This document shows positions 25,430 to 34,969 of a stretch of 64,000 nucleotides of DNA, piece by piece. Under the pieces are notes generated by a model, which made no database searches, was not told the origin of the DNA, and was given only the letters and a program-made list of their open reading frames with translations. Made by a program: the position numbers and the translations under genes. How positions within the stretch are numbered: the stretch's first letter is position 1; each line of letters starts with the position of its first letter. The stretch is from DASXHY01 sp035552155 (GTDB lineage: Bacteria > Verrucomicrobiota > Verrucomicrobiia > Limisphaerales > DASXHY01), in contig DASZLX010000043.1 of assembly GCA_035552155.1 (NCBI GenBank), positions 124,001 through 188,000 on the forward strand, in the 5' to 3' direction.

Positions 25430-27724
25430 TCAGGGATTCGCGTGTGAGGTTGATTGGTTTCCGGCCCGGCGCAACAAGACCTGCACTTTCACGAGTGCAT
25501 CCCGGGCGTTTTGGTAGTTCGGCTCCAGCCGCAAAGACTCGGTAAATTCTCGGCGCGCCTCCTCGAGTCGGCCTTTTTTGGCCAGCAACACGCCGTAGTT
25601 GAAATGCGTTCGGGAGGAAGCGGGATTGAGCCGGGCCGCTTCGGCAAATTCCGCAAGGGCCTCATCCGCTCGCCCCGCTTCGTCGAGCGCGCCGCCCAGT
25701 TGAAAATGAATTTCCCAATCCGACGGGTCTGATTTCGCGGCTTCGCGATAACATTGCAGCGCCGCCGCCGGCTGGCGCGTCAGCGCGTAAACTCTTCCCA
25801 TGCGAAAAACCGTTTGGCCGTCCTGTGGCCGCTGGTCGCGCGCGACGGCGTAGGCGTTTAATGCTTCGGAAAATTTTTGCTGCGAAGCTAGGGCATTTCC
25901 CAATTCAAACCAGCCTTCCGTGAGCGCGCGATGAATTTTCACCGCGGCCCGGAAGTTCGTTTCCGCTTCCGCCCATTGGCCCTGCCCGGCAAACAGGCGG
26001 CCGAGTTGAAAATACGGCACATAGTCGTGCGGAATTAAATCGTGGACGCGCCGGCATTCGGCAATGGCTGAAGGCGCATCGCCGACGGATTGCAGGAATA
26101 GCGCGAAATTTTCGCGCAGGAGAAAATCGTCCGGTGTCCGGGCAAGTTGCCGCTCGAAATTATCACGCGCCGCGACGGCGTCAGCGGCGTCCTCACGCGA
26201 GCGCGATGCGCGCACGCGCGCCTCCAGCGACGCAACGCGATTGCTGTTGCCGGCTTGATTCGCGAACGGGGGGGCCAACAATCGTCCCGCCATATGTTCC
26301 CAAACCGCGACGCGGTTCCAGTCGGACAATCCGAGGGCTTGATCACATTCCGTCCGGGTGAGCCAATCGCCGCGGCTCGTCGCATCCGGCGGCAGCATTT
26401 TCTCAACCTGCTGCGCCCAGGCCAGCCCCAGCCGATACCCGCCGTTAAAATCGAAATGCACGTGTTCGTAAAAAGTCTCGTCGCCGCATAATTCGTCCGG
26501 GTTTTCCTGGGCGAGAGCCTTCGCGGCATCAAACAGAACCAGTTCGGTGCTGGGAATTTTTTTGGGCTCGGCACGAATGATTTCGTTTAGCCGCGAGTCG
26601 GTGCGGAACGGCGAAGCGTCGTCATCGCAAGCGAGTTGCAGGTGTTCGCGGGCCGCGGAAAAATTAGTTTGCGCGCGCAGGCATTCGCCCCAGCGATATT
26701 GCAGCTCCGCGACGGTGGCGTCCAGTTGGGCGGCCCGCGCGTAATATTGTTCAGCTCCCGCCCGGTCGCCGGCGATTTCGGCTTGCAACCCATTCGTGAA
26801 CAGTTGCTGGAACTCTACGCGGTCGGCGGGTGAAATATTTTTGTTCGCGAGGGAAGCTAAGGGCGGGCAATCGCGAAGATTGACCGCGACGGTATTCAGC
26901 AGGATTTTTGCGCCCGAACCGAGCCCCGCGTGCACGATATCGTCGAGGTTTTTTTGAAAATTGAAATAGACGCTGGTCTTGAGGGGCGAGTCCGGCGCGA
27001 TTTGGTTCTGCAAAAACATTTGCATGCCGCCCCAGGAGGAGAATTTCTCGCGGCCGCCGTGAAGCTTGCGGGCCAGAGCGAAGGAAAGCTGGCCGAGACG
27101 CGTCGTTTGAAGCGCGGTGATGAATCGCACATAAGCGAGCGCCGGAGCGCGCCGGCCGAAAACCGTCGCCGCGCCAAACGGCCCGACCATTTCATTGTTG
27201 CCCATGTAAATGATCCACAGGTCGCCGTCATGCCGCGCGCATTCCCGCGCGATGGGTAAAATCACGTGGGAATTAATGGCTGTGAAGGCGACATTCACGA
27301 CTTCGAATTTCGTCGCGGGAAATTTCGCGTGCAATTGCGCTTCCAGGTAGCGCGCCGGGCCGTAGGCCGGCTCGGGATCGCCCATCGCCGCGGATTCGCC
27401 AAAAATAAAAATCCGGAACGTTCCCGGCGGTTTCACGGCTTTCATCCGCAACACGCCGGGATTCCGCGCGTTTTCCGGAGGGAAAAAGCGGTAGCTGAAC
27501 GCGTCGTTTTGAACGAGATAATCCTCATCCCCGATTTTAAGCGCCTTGAAAAAATGCGGATCAAATCCGTAACCGCCGAGCCGCAATCCCGCTTCGATGA
27601 GCCCCAACAATGCAAAAGGCAACAGCAGCGCGGCGATTCGAAGGAACACCAGCCGGCGCTTTGATGCCGGAGCCCCCGGTTTTTGTTTCGCGCTGCGCCG
27701 GGACTTGTTGGGGTGTGATTTCAA
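25430..27724 (-). CDS. Membrane-anchored SGNH hydrolase-like protein with C-terminal TPR repeats
   Basis: 764 aa, a paralogue of the protein at 22930-25242 with the same layout. A basic start (MKSHPNKSRRSAKQK) leads to one helix (FLRIAALLLPFALLGLIEAGL). The SGNH-like core has IFGESAAMG with S111, YMGNNE (173-178) and EHVHFDFNGG in the block V position, and embedded plus C-terminal TPRs end at EFTESLRLEPNYQNARDALV. It is the first gene of a three-gene unit with the DUF5989 protein and the second paralogue. The two copies differ most in the tether and TPR regions, which suggests different partners. The substrate is unknown. Confidence 0.8.
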   Translation of the reverse strand: MKSHPNKSRRSAKQKPGAPASKRRLVFLRIAALLLPFALLGLIEAGLRLGGYGFDPHFFKALKIGDEDYLVQNDAFSYRFFPPENARNPGVLRMKAVKPPGTFRIFIFGESAAMGDPEPAYGPARYLEAQLHAKFPATKFEVVNVAFTAINSHVILPIARECARHDGDLWIIYMGNNEMVGPFGAATVFGRRAPALAYVRFITALQTTRLGQLSFALARKLHGGREKFSSWGGMQMFLQNQIAPDSPLKTSVYFNFQKNLDDIVHAGLGSGAKILLNTVAVNLRDCPPLASLANKNISPADRVEFQQLFTNGLQAEIAGDRAGAEQYYARAAQLDATVAELQYRWGECLRAQTNFSAAREHLQLACDDDASPFRTDSRLNEIIRAEPKKIPSTELVLFDAAKALAQENPDELCGDETFYEHVHFDFNGGYRLGLAWAQQVEKMLPPDATSRGDWLTRTECDQALGLSDWNRVAVWEHMAGRLLAPPFANQAGNSNRVASLEARVRASRSREDAADAVAARDNFERQLARTPDDFLLRENFALFLQSVGDAPSAIAECRRVHDLIPHDYVPYFQLGRLFAGQGQWAEAETNFRAAVKIHRALTEGWFELGNALASQQKFSEALNAYAVARDQRPQDGQTVFRMGRVYALTRQPAAALQCYREAAKSDPSDWEIHFQLGGALDEAGRADEALAEFAEAARLNPASSRTHFNYGVLLAKKGRLEEARREFTESLRLEPNYQNARDALVKVQVLLRRAGNQSTSHANP

Positions 27725-27788
27725 TGCGGAATCGCGGCGGAAGTTTTCAACCGCGCGAACATGGGCTCGGTTTTCGAATTTTTCGAGA

Positions 27789-30700
27789 TTACGGGAACAA
27801 CTCGATTCTAAAATATTGCGCGGCGTTGGTCGAGTTATTCGTGAACGTCATTATCGGCGCCCCCGCAGTCAGATTGCCGCTGAAGGGCGTGAAGGGCGCC
27901 AATAAATTGGTGGTGGACCAGACCTGGTAAACCTTCCCGGAAACGCTGCTCCAATTGAGGATTCCGCTCTCCGTCATGCCGGCCACGGGAATCCAATTTG
28001 GGTCAACCAAAGTGATTCCTGGACTGCTGGAACTGGGCGCGCCGGCGATGCCCGCATTGTTGATGGCAGTCACGGTCGCGTAGAGCCGCGCGCCGTAATT
28101 GTTGGTCACGGTAAGCGACGTGCCGGCGACGACACCGCCGAAGACATCCGTGCCGCCCGGAGTTGTTCCCACACTGACGTAGTAACCGCTGATGCCGCCC
28201 AGAGGATCGCTCACTGAGGGCCAACTGAACGTCAGGCGGTTGCTCAAAACGTAGTCGTTCGATGAGCCAATTCCCGGCGCGGACGGAACCGGCGGCGGCG
28301 TCACGTCGTAAAGTTTCAGATACTGCGCCTCGAACGGTGCGTTGGTCCAACCGGCGTTGTCGGTGGGCACCGGGTTAAGTGAGACATTGATGCCATTGGC
28401 GAGAAGCGTGGCGGCATCGACGCCGCCCGAACCGCCATTCCATAGCCAATTAGTGAGCCGGGACGGATCGGCATTGGTGTAAGCGGCGAGATTTTTGACA
28501 TTGTAAATGCGATTGGGCTGAATGCCGAAAAGGTTGCCGCCGTTTTGGGCGATGTTCACATTGAAATTTGCCTGTTGAGCATTGGTCGTCAGATTGACGA
28601 AGGCAAACACCGTGTCGTTAAAATTCGGAGCGCCGTTGGTGGTTTCAAATTTGGCGACTGCATAAATGCGGGGCTGCGGCGCGCTCGGATTTAAAAAGTA
28701 ACGATTGGCGCCTTGCAGCGCGGCGCTGGATTGGCGCGCGCGGCCCGCGGCGGCGTAGACGGGATAAAGCTGGGCGGTTCGGAGATTGCCCGCCCCGGCG
28801 GTCATGGCCGGTTGGAGGGAATTGAAGGCGAACAAATCCGGAACCTGCTCCGAGCCGCTCGCGGTATAAAGACTGAAGCCCGAGCCGGCGGCGGTCCCCA
28901 TTTCCTGGCCGTAAAGAATATGCGGAACGCCATCGATGGTGCCGCCCACCAGGTATCGGATCAACGCCTGGTACGGGTCGGTGTAAAAACCGCCCACGTC
29001 GTGCGAAGTGCTGTTCCACAGCATCAAACATTGGCCGTAATTGGAGCGTTCGGAATTGAAAATATTTTGATAGTCACTCGCTGACGCCGCCGTCCGGAAG
29101 TTGTAGAGCACGCTGTCATTCAGAATGTCAAAATCGCGGCCCGAGCGATAAGTCGTCGCGCCGCCGTCCAGGGCTTCCGCCAGGAAAACAAAATCCCATT
29201 TTCGCGAGCGCACCTTGTTGATGATGTATTCCCAGCATTGCGGCGGCAGGCCTTCCGCAAAATCCGCGCGAATGCCGTCGATGCCGATGGCGGTTTGATT
29301 CGCCGGCGTGCCATTGGTGCAACCACTCTGATCCAGCCAGTATAGAATCGAGTCCGCAAAATACCGCCAGACATTCTGCGTGGTGGGATCGAAGCTTCCC
29401 GTATTCGTGCCGTAATCAAACCAGTCACCACTGTTGATAAAATTATTGTTGTCCTGCGGATTCTGGCAGACCAACGCGTCGTACACGCCGAAGAAAACGT
29501 CATTCACGTCGGACCATTTCCCAAAATCATCGCGGTCGGGAGCGAGCGCGATATTGCCGGCGTTGGCTGCCCGGCTGCAATAGGCGTTGGTCGCGGAAAA
29601 AAATCCGGGAACGCGATTCGTGATCTGATTGCCAGGCAGCCAATTGCCGGGATTTCCCGGGCCGCCGAAATCCGCGACTCCTTCGTTATCCAATTCAACA
29701 TCGTGAGCGGTGTGGTCGAATGGCTCGTCCATCATCACATTGACCCCGGCGGCATCCGCTGCGGCCACGAAGCCTTGAAATTCCTGCAGGGCGGCGGCGC
29801 GCGTGTCCGCCTTGCTCATCCACGGCGACACCGCAAAAAAGTTCTTCACGCAATAGGGACTGTTCACGGTCCCCGCGATGCCGATGGGATGGATGGGCTC
29901 CAGCCAAAGCCAGTTGACCCCCAGATTCGTGACGTAATTCAGGTTGAAACGATTGTGAATCGGATCGAAGGGCCGCGCTCCCGGCCCGTTGTAGAGGTCG
30001 ACAAAAGTGCTGCGCTGCGAACCGTTCCCCGCCGCGCCCTGCGCGTTGATGTTGTTGACGGTCAGTTCGTAAATCGACGCGCTCAGCGCTTTTTTAGGCG
30101 AAACGACGATGCCAAAATCGCGGCGATTGCCAGTCGCGTACGGCGCGTTGAAGCTGTACCAGGACCAGTTCGTGTCGCCCGCGACTTTGAAGCGCGCGGT
30201 GAGACGATAGGCGCCGGTCTTTTGCGCGTAAAGCGTCAGCGAATATTGCCCCGGCGTGGCCGTGGGCGACATCGCATAGGCCTCGTAATAATGAGTGGTG
30301 TCGCCCGTCGCGATGGTGTTGCCATCCGGCGGAACAATGCCTTCTTCGACGCCGTTGTCGCCGATGCGGGTGGCAAAATCGCGCCGGTTCAAATCGGTAA
30401 AAACATCGGCTTCCACCACGTTCGAGGCATTGGGCGAAAACAGCACCGTCAATGGAACAGCATCATTCGACAGTTCATTGACGAAAACATGAGTCATGCC
30501 GTAATCCCCGTTGATTCCATTAACGGTCAGAGTGGGAACGACGGACACTGCGAAAAACTGGTTGGAGGTGGAACTGAGGTCGAAGACTCCGCCACCGGGA
30601 CCGAAACCGGTTCCCGCCGTGCCTAAATTTCCAGTTCCCGAAGGCAATCCCGGCAGGAGTTGATTCGAGAGAAACCCCTGGCTGGAACCGTTGATGTCGG

Positions 30701-31331
30701 CCAGAATTTTTATCGGACCCATGGGATTGCCAAGCAAGGAGAGGGGAATGACGAGTTCCAATCCCTTTGATCCCGGGCCCACGTTCGCCGCCTGGCTCGC
30801 GGTATTGTTATTGTTGAAGCCGACCACGACCGAATTATCGACGGCCGCATTGGCCACGATGCCACCGCTGGTCGTCAGAGTCCCGAGCGCATCGGCGGAA
30901 GTGTTGTTAACGAGGTCATATTGGCTGACCGTGAGCGTGGCGGCGTTATAGTTAATGTTGAACGCGTAGGTCGCCGAAAATCCCGCGCTGAACTTCGAGC
31001 CATTCATCGCGGACAAGCTATTCGCTCCCAGATTTCCCGGGTTGGCCGCGTTCAACGTGTTTTGGCCCGGCCGTCCGTCAGCGATGAAGAGGTTGAAGTT
31101 GTTGGAATTGTTTTGAAGATTTCCGGAAAAAAACAGGAACAGCTTGCCATCCATGATGAAACCATACGCGGCATCCAGTTCATTGAACTTCGCGCCAAAC
31201 CCGGTCGCGTCGGTTTGAAGGTAAAGCGCGCCGCCGAACGCGGAGTCATACGTTCCATTGAGGCTCGCGGGTTGGGAAAAGCCCGGCGAGGCGAAACACA
31301 TCAGTGCCGCCAACAAAAACAATATCCGCAT
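27789..31331 (-). CDS. Large secreted GH13 (alpha-amylase superfamily) protein
   Basis: 1180 aa from the ATG at 31331, which gives a standard signal peptide (MRILFLLAALMCFASPGFSQ); an upstream in-frame ATG would add 26 polar residues. The N-terminal 220 aa form a beta-rich domain of unknown type, followed by E-set-like modules and the GH13 barrel from about 414. Region I is MMDEPFDHTAHD, the nucleophile D690 lies in GIRADFAEG, the acid E719 in FLAEALDG and H777-D778 in STSHD. An FN3 (about 1010-1105) and a C-terminal module ending YFRIELFP follow. Length and multidomain build suggest a surface amylase, pullulanase or branching-type enzyme. The promoter must lie in the short gap before the divergent gene at 31611. 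Confidence 0.85.
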   Translation of the reverse strand: MRILFLLAALMCFASPGFSQPASLNGTYDSAFGGALYLQTDATGFGAKFNELDAAYGFIMDGKLFLFFSGNLQNNSNNFNLFIADGRPGQNTLNAANPGNLGANSLSAMNGSKFSAGFSATYAFNINYNAATLTVSQYDLVNNTSADALGTLTTSGGIVANAAVDNSVVVGFNNNNTASQAANVGPGSKGLELVIPLSLLGNPMGPIKILADINGSSQGFLSNQLLPGLPSGTGNLGTAGTGFGPGGGVFDLSSTSNQFFAVSVVPTLTVNGINGDYGMTHVFVNELSNDAVPLTVLFSPNASNVVEADVFTDLNRRDFATRIGDNGVEEGIVPPDGNTIATGDTTHYYEAYAMSPTATPGQYSLTLYAQKTGAYRLTARFKVAGDTNWSWYSFNAPYATGNRRDFGIVVSPKKALSASIYELTVNNINAQGAAGNGSQRSTFVDLYNGPGARPFDPIHNRFNLNYVTNLGVNWLWLEPIHPIGIAGTVNSPYCVKNFFAVSPWMSKADTRAAALQEFQGFVAAADAAGVNVMMDEPFDHTAHDVELDNEGVADFGGPGNPGNWLPGNQITNRVPGFFSATNAYCSRAANAGNIALAPDRDDFGKWSDVNDVFFGVYDALVCQNPQDNNNFINSGDWFDYGTNTGSFDPTTQNVWRYFADSILYWLDQSGCTNGTPANQTAIGIDGIRADFAEGLPPQCWEYIINKVRSRKWDFVFLAEALDGGATTYRSGRDFDILNDSVLYNFRTAASASDYQNIFNSERSNYGQCLMLWNSTSHDVGGFYTDPYQALIRYLVGGTIDGVPHILYGQEMGTAAGSGFSLYTASGSEQVPDLFAFNSLQPAMTAGAGNLRTAQLYPVYAAAGRARQSSAALQGANRYFLNPSAPQPRIYAVAKFETTNGAPNFNDTVFAFVNLTTNAQQANFNVNIAQNGGNLFGIQPNRIYNVKNLAAYTNADPSRLTNWLWNGGSGGVDAATLLANGINVSLNPVPTDNAGWTNAPFEAQYLKLYDVTPPPVPSAPGIGSSNDYVLSNRLTFSWPSVSDPLGGISGYYVSVGTTPGGTDVFGGVVAGTSLTVTNNYGARLYATVTAINNAGIAGAPSSSSPGITLVDPNWIPVAGMTESGILNWSSVSGKVYQVWSTTNLLAPFTPFSGNLTAGAPIMTFTNNSTNAAQYFRIELFP

Positions 31332-31610
31332 CTGCGGAGGGCGATTTGCCCGAATCATATCGATGTGGCGTAATGCAATTATCGGCTCGCAGATTAACTC
31401 AACGAACACCTGCCCTCGCCAAAACGCAAAATATCATGGTTTGGCCCAATAACGCCACTCGCATGAAATGTTGAAGAACCGGCGGAATCAACTCCGCCCT
31501 TCCATATAATATAAATATAGCTTCCGCCGCCTGCGAAATGGCTCCCGCGATTTGACGCCACATCTATTTGGTGGAATTTTTGACGGTTTTAGTGCTTCAT
31601 ATTGACGACA

Positions 31611-32843
31611 ATGTTGGCAACGCCTGAACTTATTCGCGAAACCGCCCAATCGGCGCGGTTGAAGGAGCTTTATCCGCGCTGGCGGGAAGTCCCGCTCTAT
31701 CGCGCGCGGATCGGAGAGGCCTTGCCGCAATTTTCGCAATTGCCGTTGCTCACCAAACGGGATATGCGCGAAGATTTTCCGCGAAATTTCCTGTCGTCGG
31801 ACGCCGAATTGGAATCCCTGCTCGACCGGAACCTGGTGGAGCTTGAGCACACGTCCGGAACTTCGGAGGAACGCACGCCGGTGCTGTTTCCTCGCGGTTG
31901 GTGGGACGAGCAGGAGGAGCGCGCCCTAAGGCTGAATGCGTTCGTCGCCCGGGTCCTGGATGAACATCCCGGAGCGCGGCGGGCTACGCTCACCACGCCG
32001 GCATGCAACGGCAAATCCTGTCCCGTCGTTTGGCGGTCCGTCACGCAACGCACCATTGGCTCGACCCGCTTCGTGAACCTGGCCCGGATTCCGTTCGTTT
32101 TGAGCCGCGCGGAACTGGATCGCATGGCCGCCGAAATTATCGAGTGGTCCCCGCAATTCCTGGACGTCTCGCCCGTGCACGGCGTCCGGTTTGCGCTCCA
32201 TTGCGAGCAACAGGGCATTCGCCTCCCCTCGCTTCGGTTTATTGTGTGCAGCTACGAGTTTGTGAGCGTGGTGCATCGGCGAATCCTGGAGCGGGTTTTC
32301 CGCGTGCCGGTATTCAATCTTTACGGCTCCACTGAAACCGGCCACTTGCTCATGGAGGACGAGCACGGCGACTTGCGGCCGAGCGATGGCACGGCATTTC
32401 TTGAAGTGGTGGAGGCGGATGAACGGGGCATCGGCGGCCTCGCCGTCACTACTTTTACCAACGATTTGATGCCGCTGGTTCGTTATGGAATAGGCGATCT
32501 AGTGGAGCGCCATGAGGAACCGTACCGCACGACTTACCGCGTCCACGGCCGTTCGCGCGACGCCTTGCGCCGCAGCGATAGCGCGCGCGTTACCACGCTG
32601 GACGTGGACGAATGTTTTCGCGAAACCGGCGGCATCGCTCATTACGAACTTCGCCAACTCGCCGCCGGCGGCTGCAAGTTGAGATACATCGCGGATGGCG
32701 ACGGCCCCACGGATGAAGAAATGAATCGCGTTGTATCGAAACTGAAATCGCTGCTCGCCGTGCGCGGTCGAATTGCAGTCGGGTCCGCGCAGTTGTTGCC
32801 GCCGACTCCATCCGGAAAATTTCGCCTGACGGTGGCGAGTTAG
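31611..32843 (+). CDS. PaaK/CoF-synthetase-like adenylate-forming enzyme
   Basis: A 410-aa member of the phenylacetate-CoA ligase-like branch of adenylate-forming enzymes. Seen are the phosphate-binding EHTSGTSEERTPVLF, the VCSYEF stretch, the A5-like YGSTETGHLL and a C-terminal small domain with RSRDALR and PPTPSGKFR. The usual N-terminal part is short, and the substrate acid cannot be predicted. ATG 31611 was chosen; a TTG at 31602 adds three residues. An AT-rich tract (TATAATATAAATATA, near 31505) upstream may include its promoter. The next gene follows within 50 bp, but no shared pathway is apparent. Confidence 0.75.
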   Translation: MLATPELIRETAQSARLKELYPRWREVPLYRARIGEALPQFSQLPLLTKRDMREDFPRNFLSSDAELESLLDRNLVELEHTSGTSEERTPVLFPRGWWDEQEERALRLNAFVARVLDEHPGARRATLTTPACNGKSCPVVWRSVTQRTIGSTRFVNLARIPFVLSRAELDRMAAEIIEWSPQFLDVSPVHGVRFALHCEQQGIRLPSLRFIVCSYEFVSVVHRRILERVFRVPVFNLYGSTETGHLLMEDEHGDLRPSDGTAFLEVVEADERGIGGLAVTTFTNDLMPLVRYGIGDLVERHEEPYRTTYRVHGRSRDALRRSDSARVTTLDVDECFRETGGIAHYELRQLAAGGCKLRYIADGDGPTDEEMNRVVSKLKSLLAVRGRIAVGSAQLLPPTPSGKFRLTVAS

Positions 32844-32891
32844 CTGAAAAGTTTGTTTTGTGTCCCGGCTCAGCGCCGGTTAATTTGCGGT

Positions 32892-33971
32892 GTGATTCGG
32901 AACATTATCTTCGATTGGTCCGGGACCCTCGTGGATGATTTGCCGGCCGTGTGGAAGGCCACCAATTACGTTTTGGCCCGATCGGAGCGCGCAGAAATGT
33001 CGCTGGAGCAATTTCGCGCGGAATTTTGCCTGCCGTTCACATCGTTCTACAATAAATACACGCCGCACGTGCCGCTGCCGCAGTTGGAAACCTGGTTTCA
33101 CAGCGAGTTCAAGCAGGCGCAGGATTCGGTTTGCGAATTGCCGCACGCGCGCGCATTCCTCGAATTCTGCCGCGAACATCATCTGCGCACTTTCCTGCTC
33201 AGCGCCGTGCACGAGGACCATTTCGTCGTGCAGGAGGCCGTGACCGGTTTTGGAAAATTTCTCGATAAACCCTACGTCGGCGTCTGGGACAAACAAAAAA
33301 AAATCCACGATATCCTTGCTGAAAACAACCTGAAGCCCGACGAAACCCTGTTCATCGGGGACATGCAGCACGACATCGAAACCGCGCGCCACGGCGGAGT
33401 GCATTCGTGCGCGGTGCTGACGGGTTACAATACGCTGACCCAATTGCGTGCCGCGGAGCCGGAGTTGATTGTGGAGCATCTCGGCGAGTTGCGCCAGATT
33501 CTGGAGCAAAATCGGCTGGATCTAAAACCAGTGGCGAAACAATTCGAGGAGGCCCGACCACCCATTGCCACCGTTGGCGCGCTGATTTTCAATCCCGGCG
33601 GCGAAGCGCTGATGATTCGCACTCATAAATGGTCGGACCTGTGGGGCATTCCGGGCGGCAAGATCAAGTGGAACGAGCCTTCGGAAGACGCCCTGCGCCG
33701 CGAGATCAAAGAAGAGACCGACCTGGAAATTACGGACATCCAATTCGTGCTCGTGCAGGATTGCATTCGCTCCCAGGAGTTTTACCGCGACGCGCATTTT
33801 ATCCTGCTCAATTATACCTGCCGTTGCGAGGGCGCGGCGCGCGTGCGGTTGAACGAGGAAGCGCGCGAGTTTCGCTGGGTGACAGTGGAAGCCGCGCTAC
33901 AGATGGAAATCAACCAACCCACACGGAAATTATTGCAGGCCGTCCAGGGAAAACGGACGGCGAAGGAGTGA
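32892..33971 (+). CDS. HAD-like hydrolase fused to a Nudix domain
   Basis: A two-domain protein of about 359 aa. The HAD part starts NIIFDWSGTLVDD, with the nucleophile Asp followed at +2 by Ser instead of the usual Asp, and continues with LLSAVHEDH and the motif IV GDMQHDIETA. The Nudix part (about 222-350) has a complete box: GGKIKWNEPSEDALRREIKE followed by ETDLEI. GTG 32892 is proposed as start because it puts the HAD strand at the N-terminus; the frame is open 39 bases further up. The fusion suggests sequential clean-up of a phosphorylated or nucleotide-linked metabolite. Its stop is one base before the folB start, so it may relate to folate synthesis, where Nudix enzymes dephosphorylate dihydroneopterin triphosphate. 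Confidence 0.8.
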   Translation: MIRNIIFDWSGTLVDDLPAVWKATNYVLARSERAEMSLEQFRAEFCLPFTSFYNKYTPHVPLPQLETWFHSEFKQAQDSVCELPHARAFLEFCREHHLRTFLLSAVHEDHFVVQEAVTGFGKFLDKPYVGVWDKQKKIHDILAENNLKPDETLFIGDMQHDIETARHGGVHSCAVLTGYNTLTQLRAAEPELIVEHLGELRQILEQNRLDLKPVAKQFEEARPPIATVGALIFNPGGEALMIRTHKWSDLWGIPGGKIKWNEPSEDALRREIKEETDLEITDIQFVLVQDCIRSQEFYRDAHFILLNYTCRCEGAARVRLNEEAREFRWVTVEAALQMEINQPTRKLLQAVQGKRTAKE

Positions 33972-33972
33972 T

Positions 33973-34323
33973 ATGTCTCGAATCAGCATTATTGATCTTG
34001 AAGTATTCTACCAGGTCGGCGTGACCGATGAGGAGCGCGCCAAACCGCAACGATTGCTCGTCAGCGTGGAAATGGACCTGGATTTTTCCGGCGCCTCGCT
34101 GAGCGATCGCCTGGAGAAGACGGTTAATTATTTCGACCTCGCCCAAGAGCTTTTGAAATACGGCCAGGGACGGAATTGGAAATTGCTGGAAAAACTCGTG
34201 GCGAACATCGCCGATTTTATCCTCGCGAAATTTCGGCCCGAGACCGTAACCGTAGAGATAAAAAAATTCCCAATCCCGCAGGCGCGTTACGTCTCGGTAA
34301 TGCTGACGCGCGCGCGCCCTTGA
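33973..34323 (+). CDS. folB: Dihydroneopterin aldolase FolB
   Basis: A 116-aa enzyme that converts 7,8-dihydroneopterin to 6-hydroxymethyldihydropterin in folate synthesis (cytosolic, octameric in known cases). Typical features: VFYQVGVTDEERAKPQ with the conserved Glu near residue 20, VNYFDLAQ, KLLEKLVANIADFI and IKKFPIPQA with the catalytic Lys near 98. The start is one base after the stop of the HAD-Nudix gene, so translation is probably coupled. folK, the next step, lies separately at 43738. Confidence 0.93.
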   Translation: MSRISIIDLEVFYQVGVTDEERAKPQRLLVSVEMDLDFSGASLSDRLEKTVNYFDLAQELLKYGQGRNWKLLEKLVANIADFILAKFRPETVTVEIKKFPIPQARYVSVMLTRARP

Positions 34324-34325
34324 TT

Positions 34326-34772
34326 TCAGCCGGGAACGCCGCTGATATAGGTTTCCAACTGATGAATCGTCGTGCTTTGCGCGCTGATGATCCAATTCAC
34401 CAGGTCGCCGATGGAGATGATGCCGATGATTCTTTCGCCGTCGAGGACCGGCAAATGCCGCACGCGGCGTTCGGTCATCAGCCGCAGGCATTCCTCGATG
34501 GTATGCTGGGGCGTGATGCTAAAGAGACGGTCGGGAATAATTTCGCGCACCTGCAATTCCTTCGACGATTTTCCTTTGAGGGCGACTTTGCGGGTGTAAT
34601 CGCGCTCGGAAATGATGCCAATGAGTTTGTCGTGCTCGGTGACGAGCAGGGCGCCGATGTTTTTCTCGGCCATCAACTGGATGGCTTCGAAAACCGTGGC
34701 GTCAGGGGGGACGGTCCAGACCGTCGAGCCTTTGTGATCGAGGATTTCGTTAATGGAGCCGGGGGGGATCAT
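34326..34772 (-). CDS. CBS-domain pair protein
   Basis: A 148-aa stand-alone Bateman module. Two CBS motifs are visible: VPPDATVFEAIQLMAEKNIG to IIGIISERD, and ITPQHTIEECLRLMTERRVR to IIGIISIGDLV. Such proteins bind adenosyl nucleotides and regulate partner enzymes; the partner is unknown. The ATG at 34772 (MIPPGSINEIL) gives a compact protein; the longer frame adds a basic 15-aa stretch. The gene ends 2 bp from the folB stop, convergent. Confidence 0.9.
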   Translation of the reverse strand: MIPPGSINEILDHKGSTVWTVPPDATVFEAIQLMAEKNIGALLVTEHDKLIGIISERDYTRKVALKGKSSKELQVREIIPDRLFSITPQHTIEECLRLMTERRVRHLPVLDGERIIGIISIGDLVNWIISAQSTTIHQLETYISGVPG

Positions 34773-34969
34773 GCGGAATCTCCTGAGGTTGTGGCGCTTT
34801 AGTGGCTTGGCAAGCATGGCGCCACCCGGCGTTTGCTTCGCGCTGGTCCTGTGGAAGGATTTGATTGCGCCCGTTCATGGCCGTGACCGATTTTTGTCGG
34901 TACGAAAAGCTAGCACGCGACCCGGAAATCGGCACTAATTATTTTGACGGAATTTCGGGCAATCCTTTT

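Noticed and set aside
22930..27724. Defence system or toxin role for the TPR-SGNH pair
   Set aside because: No nuclease, ATPase or NAD-consuming domain and no defence neighbours; SGNH plus DUF5989 points to envelope glycan chemistry.
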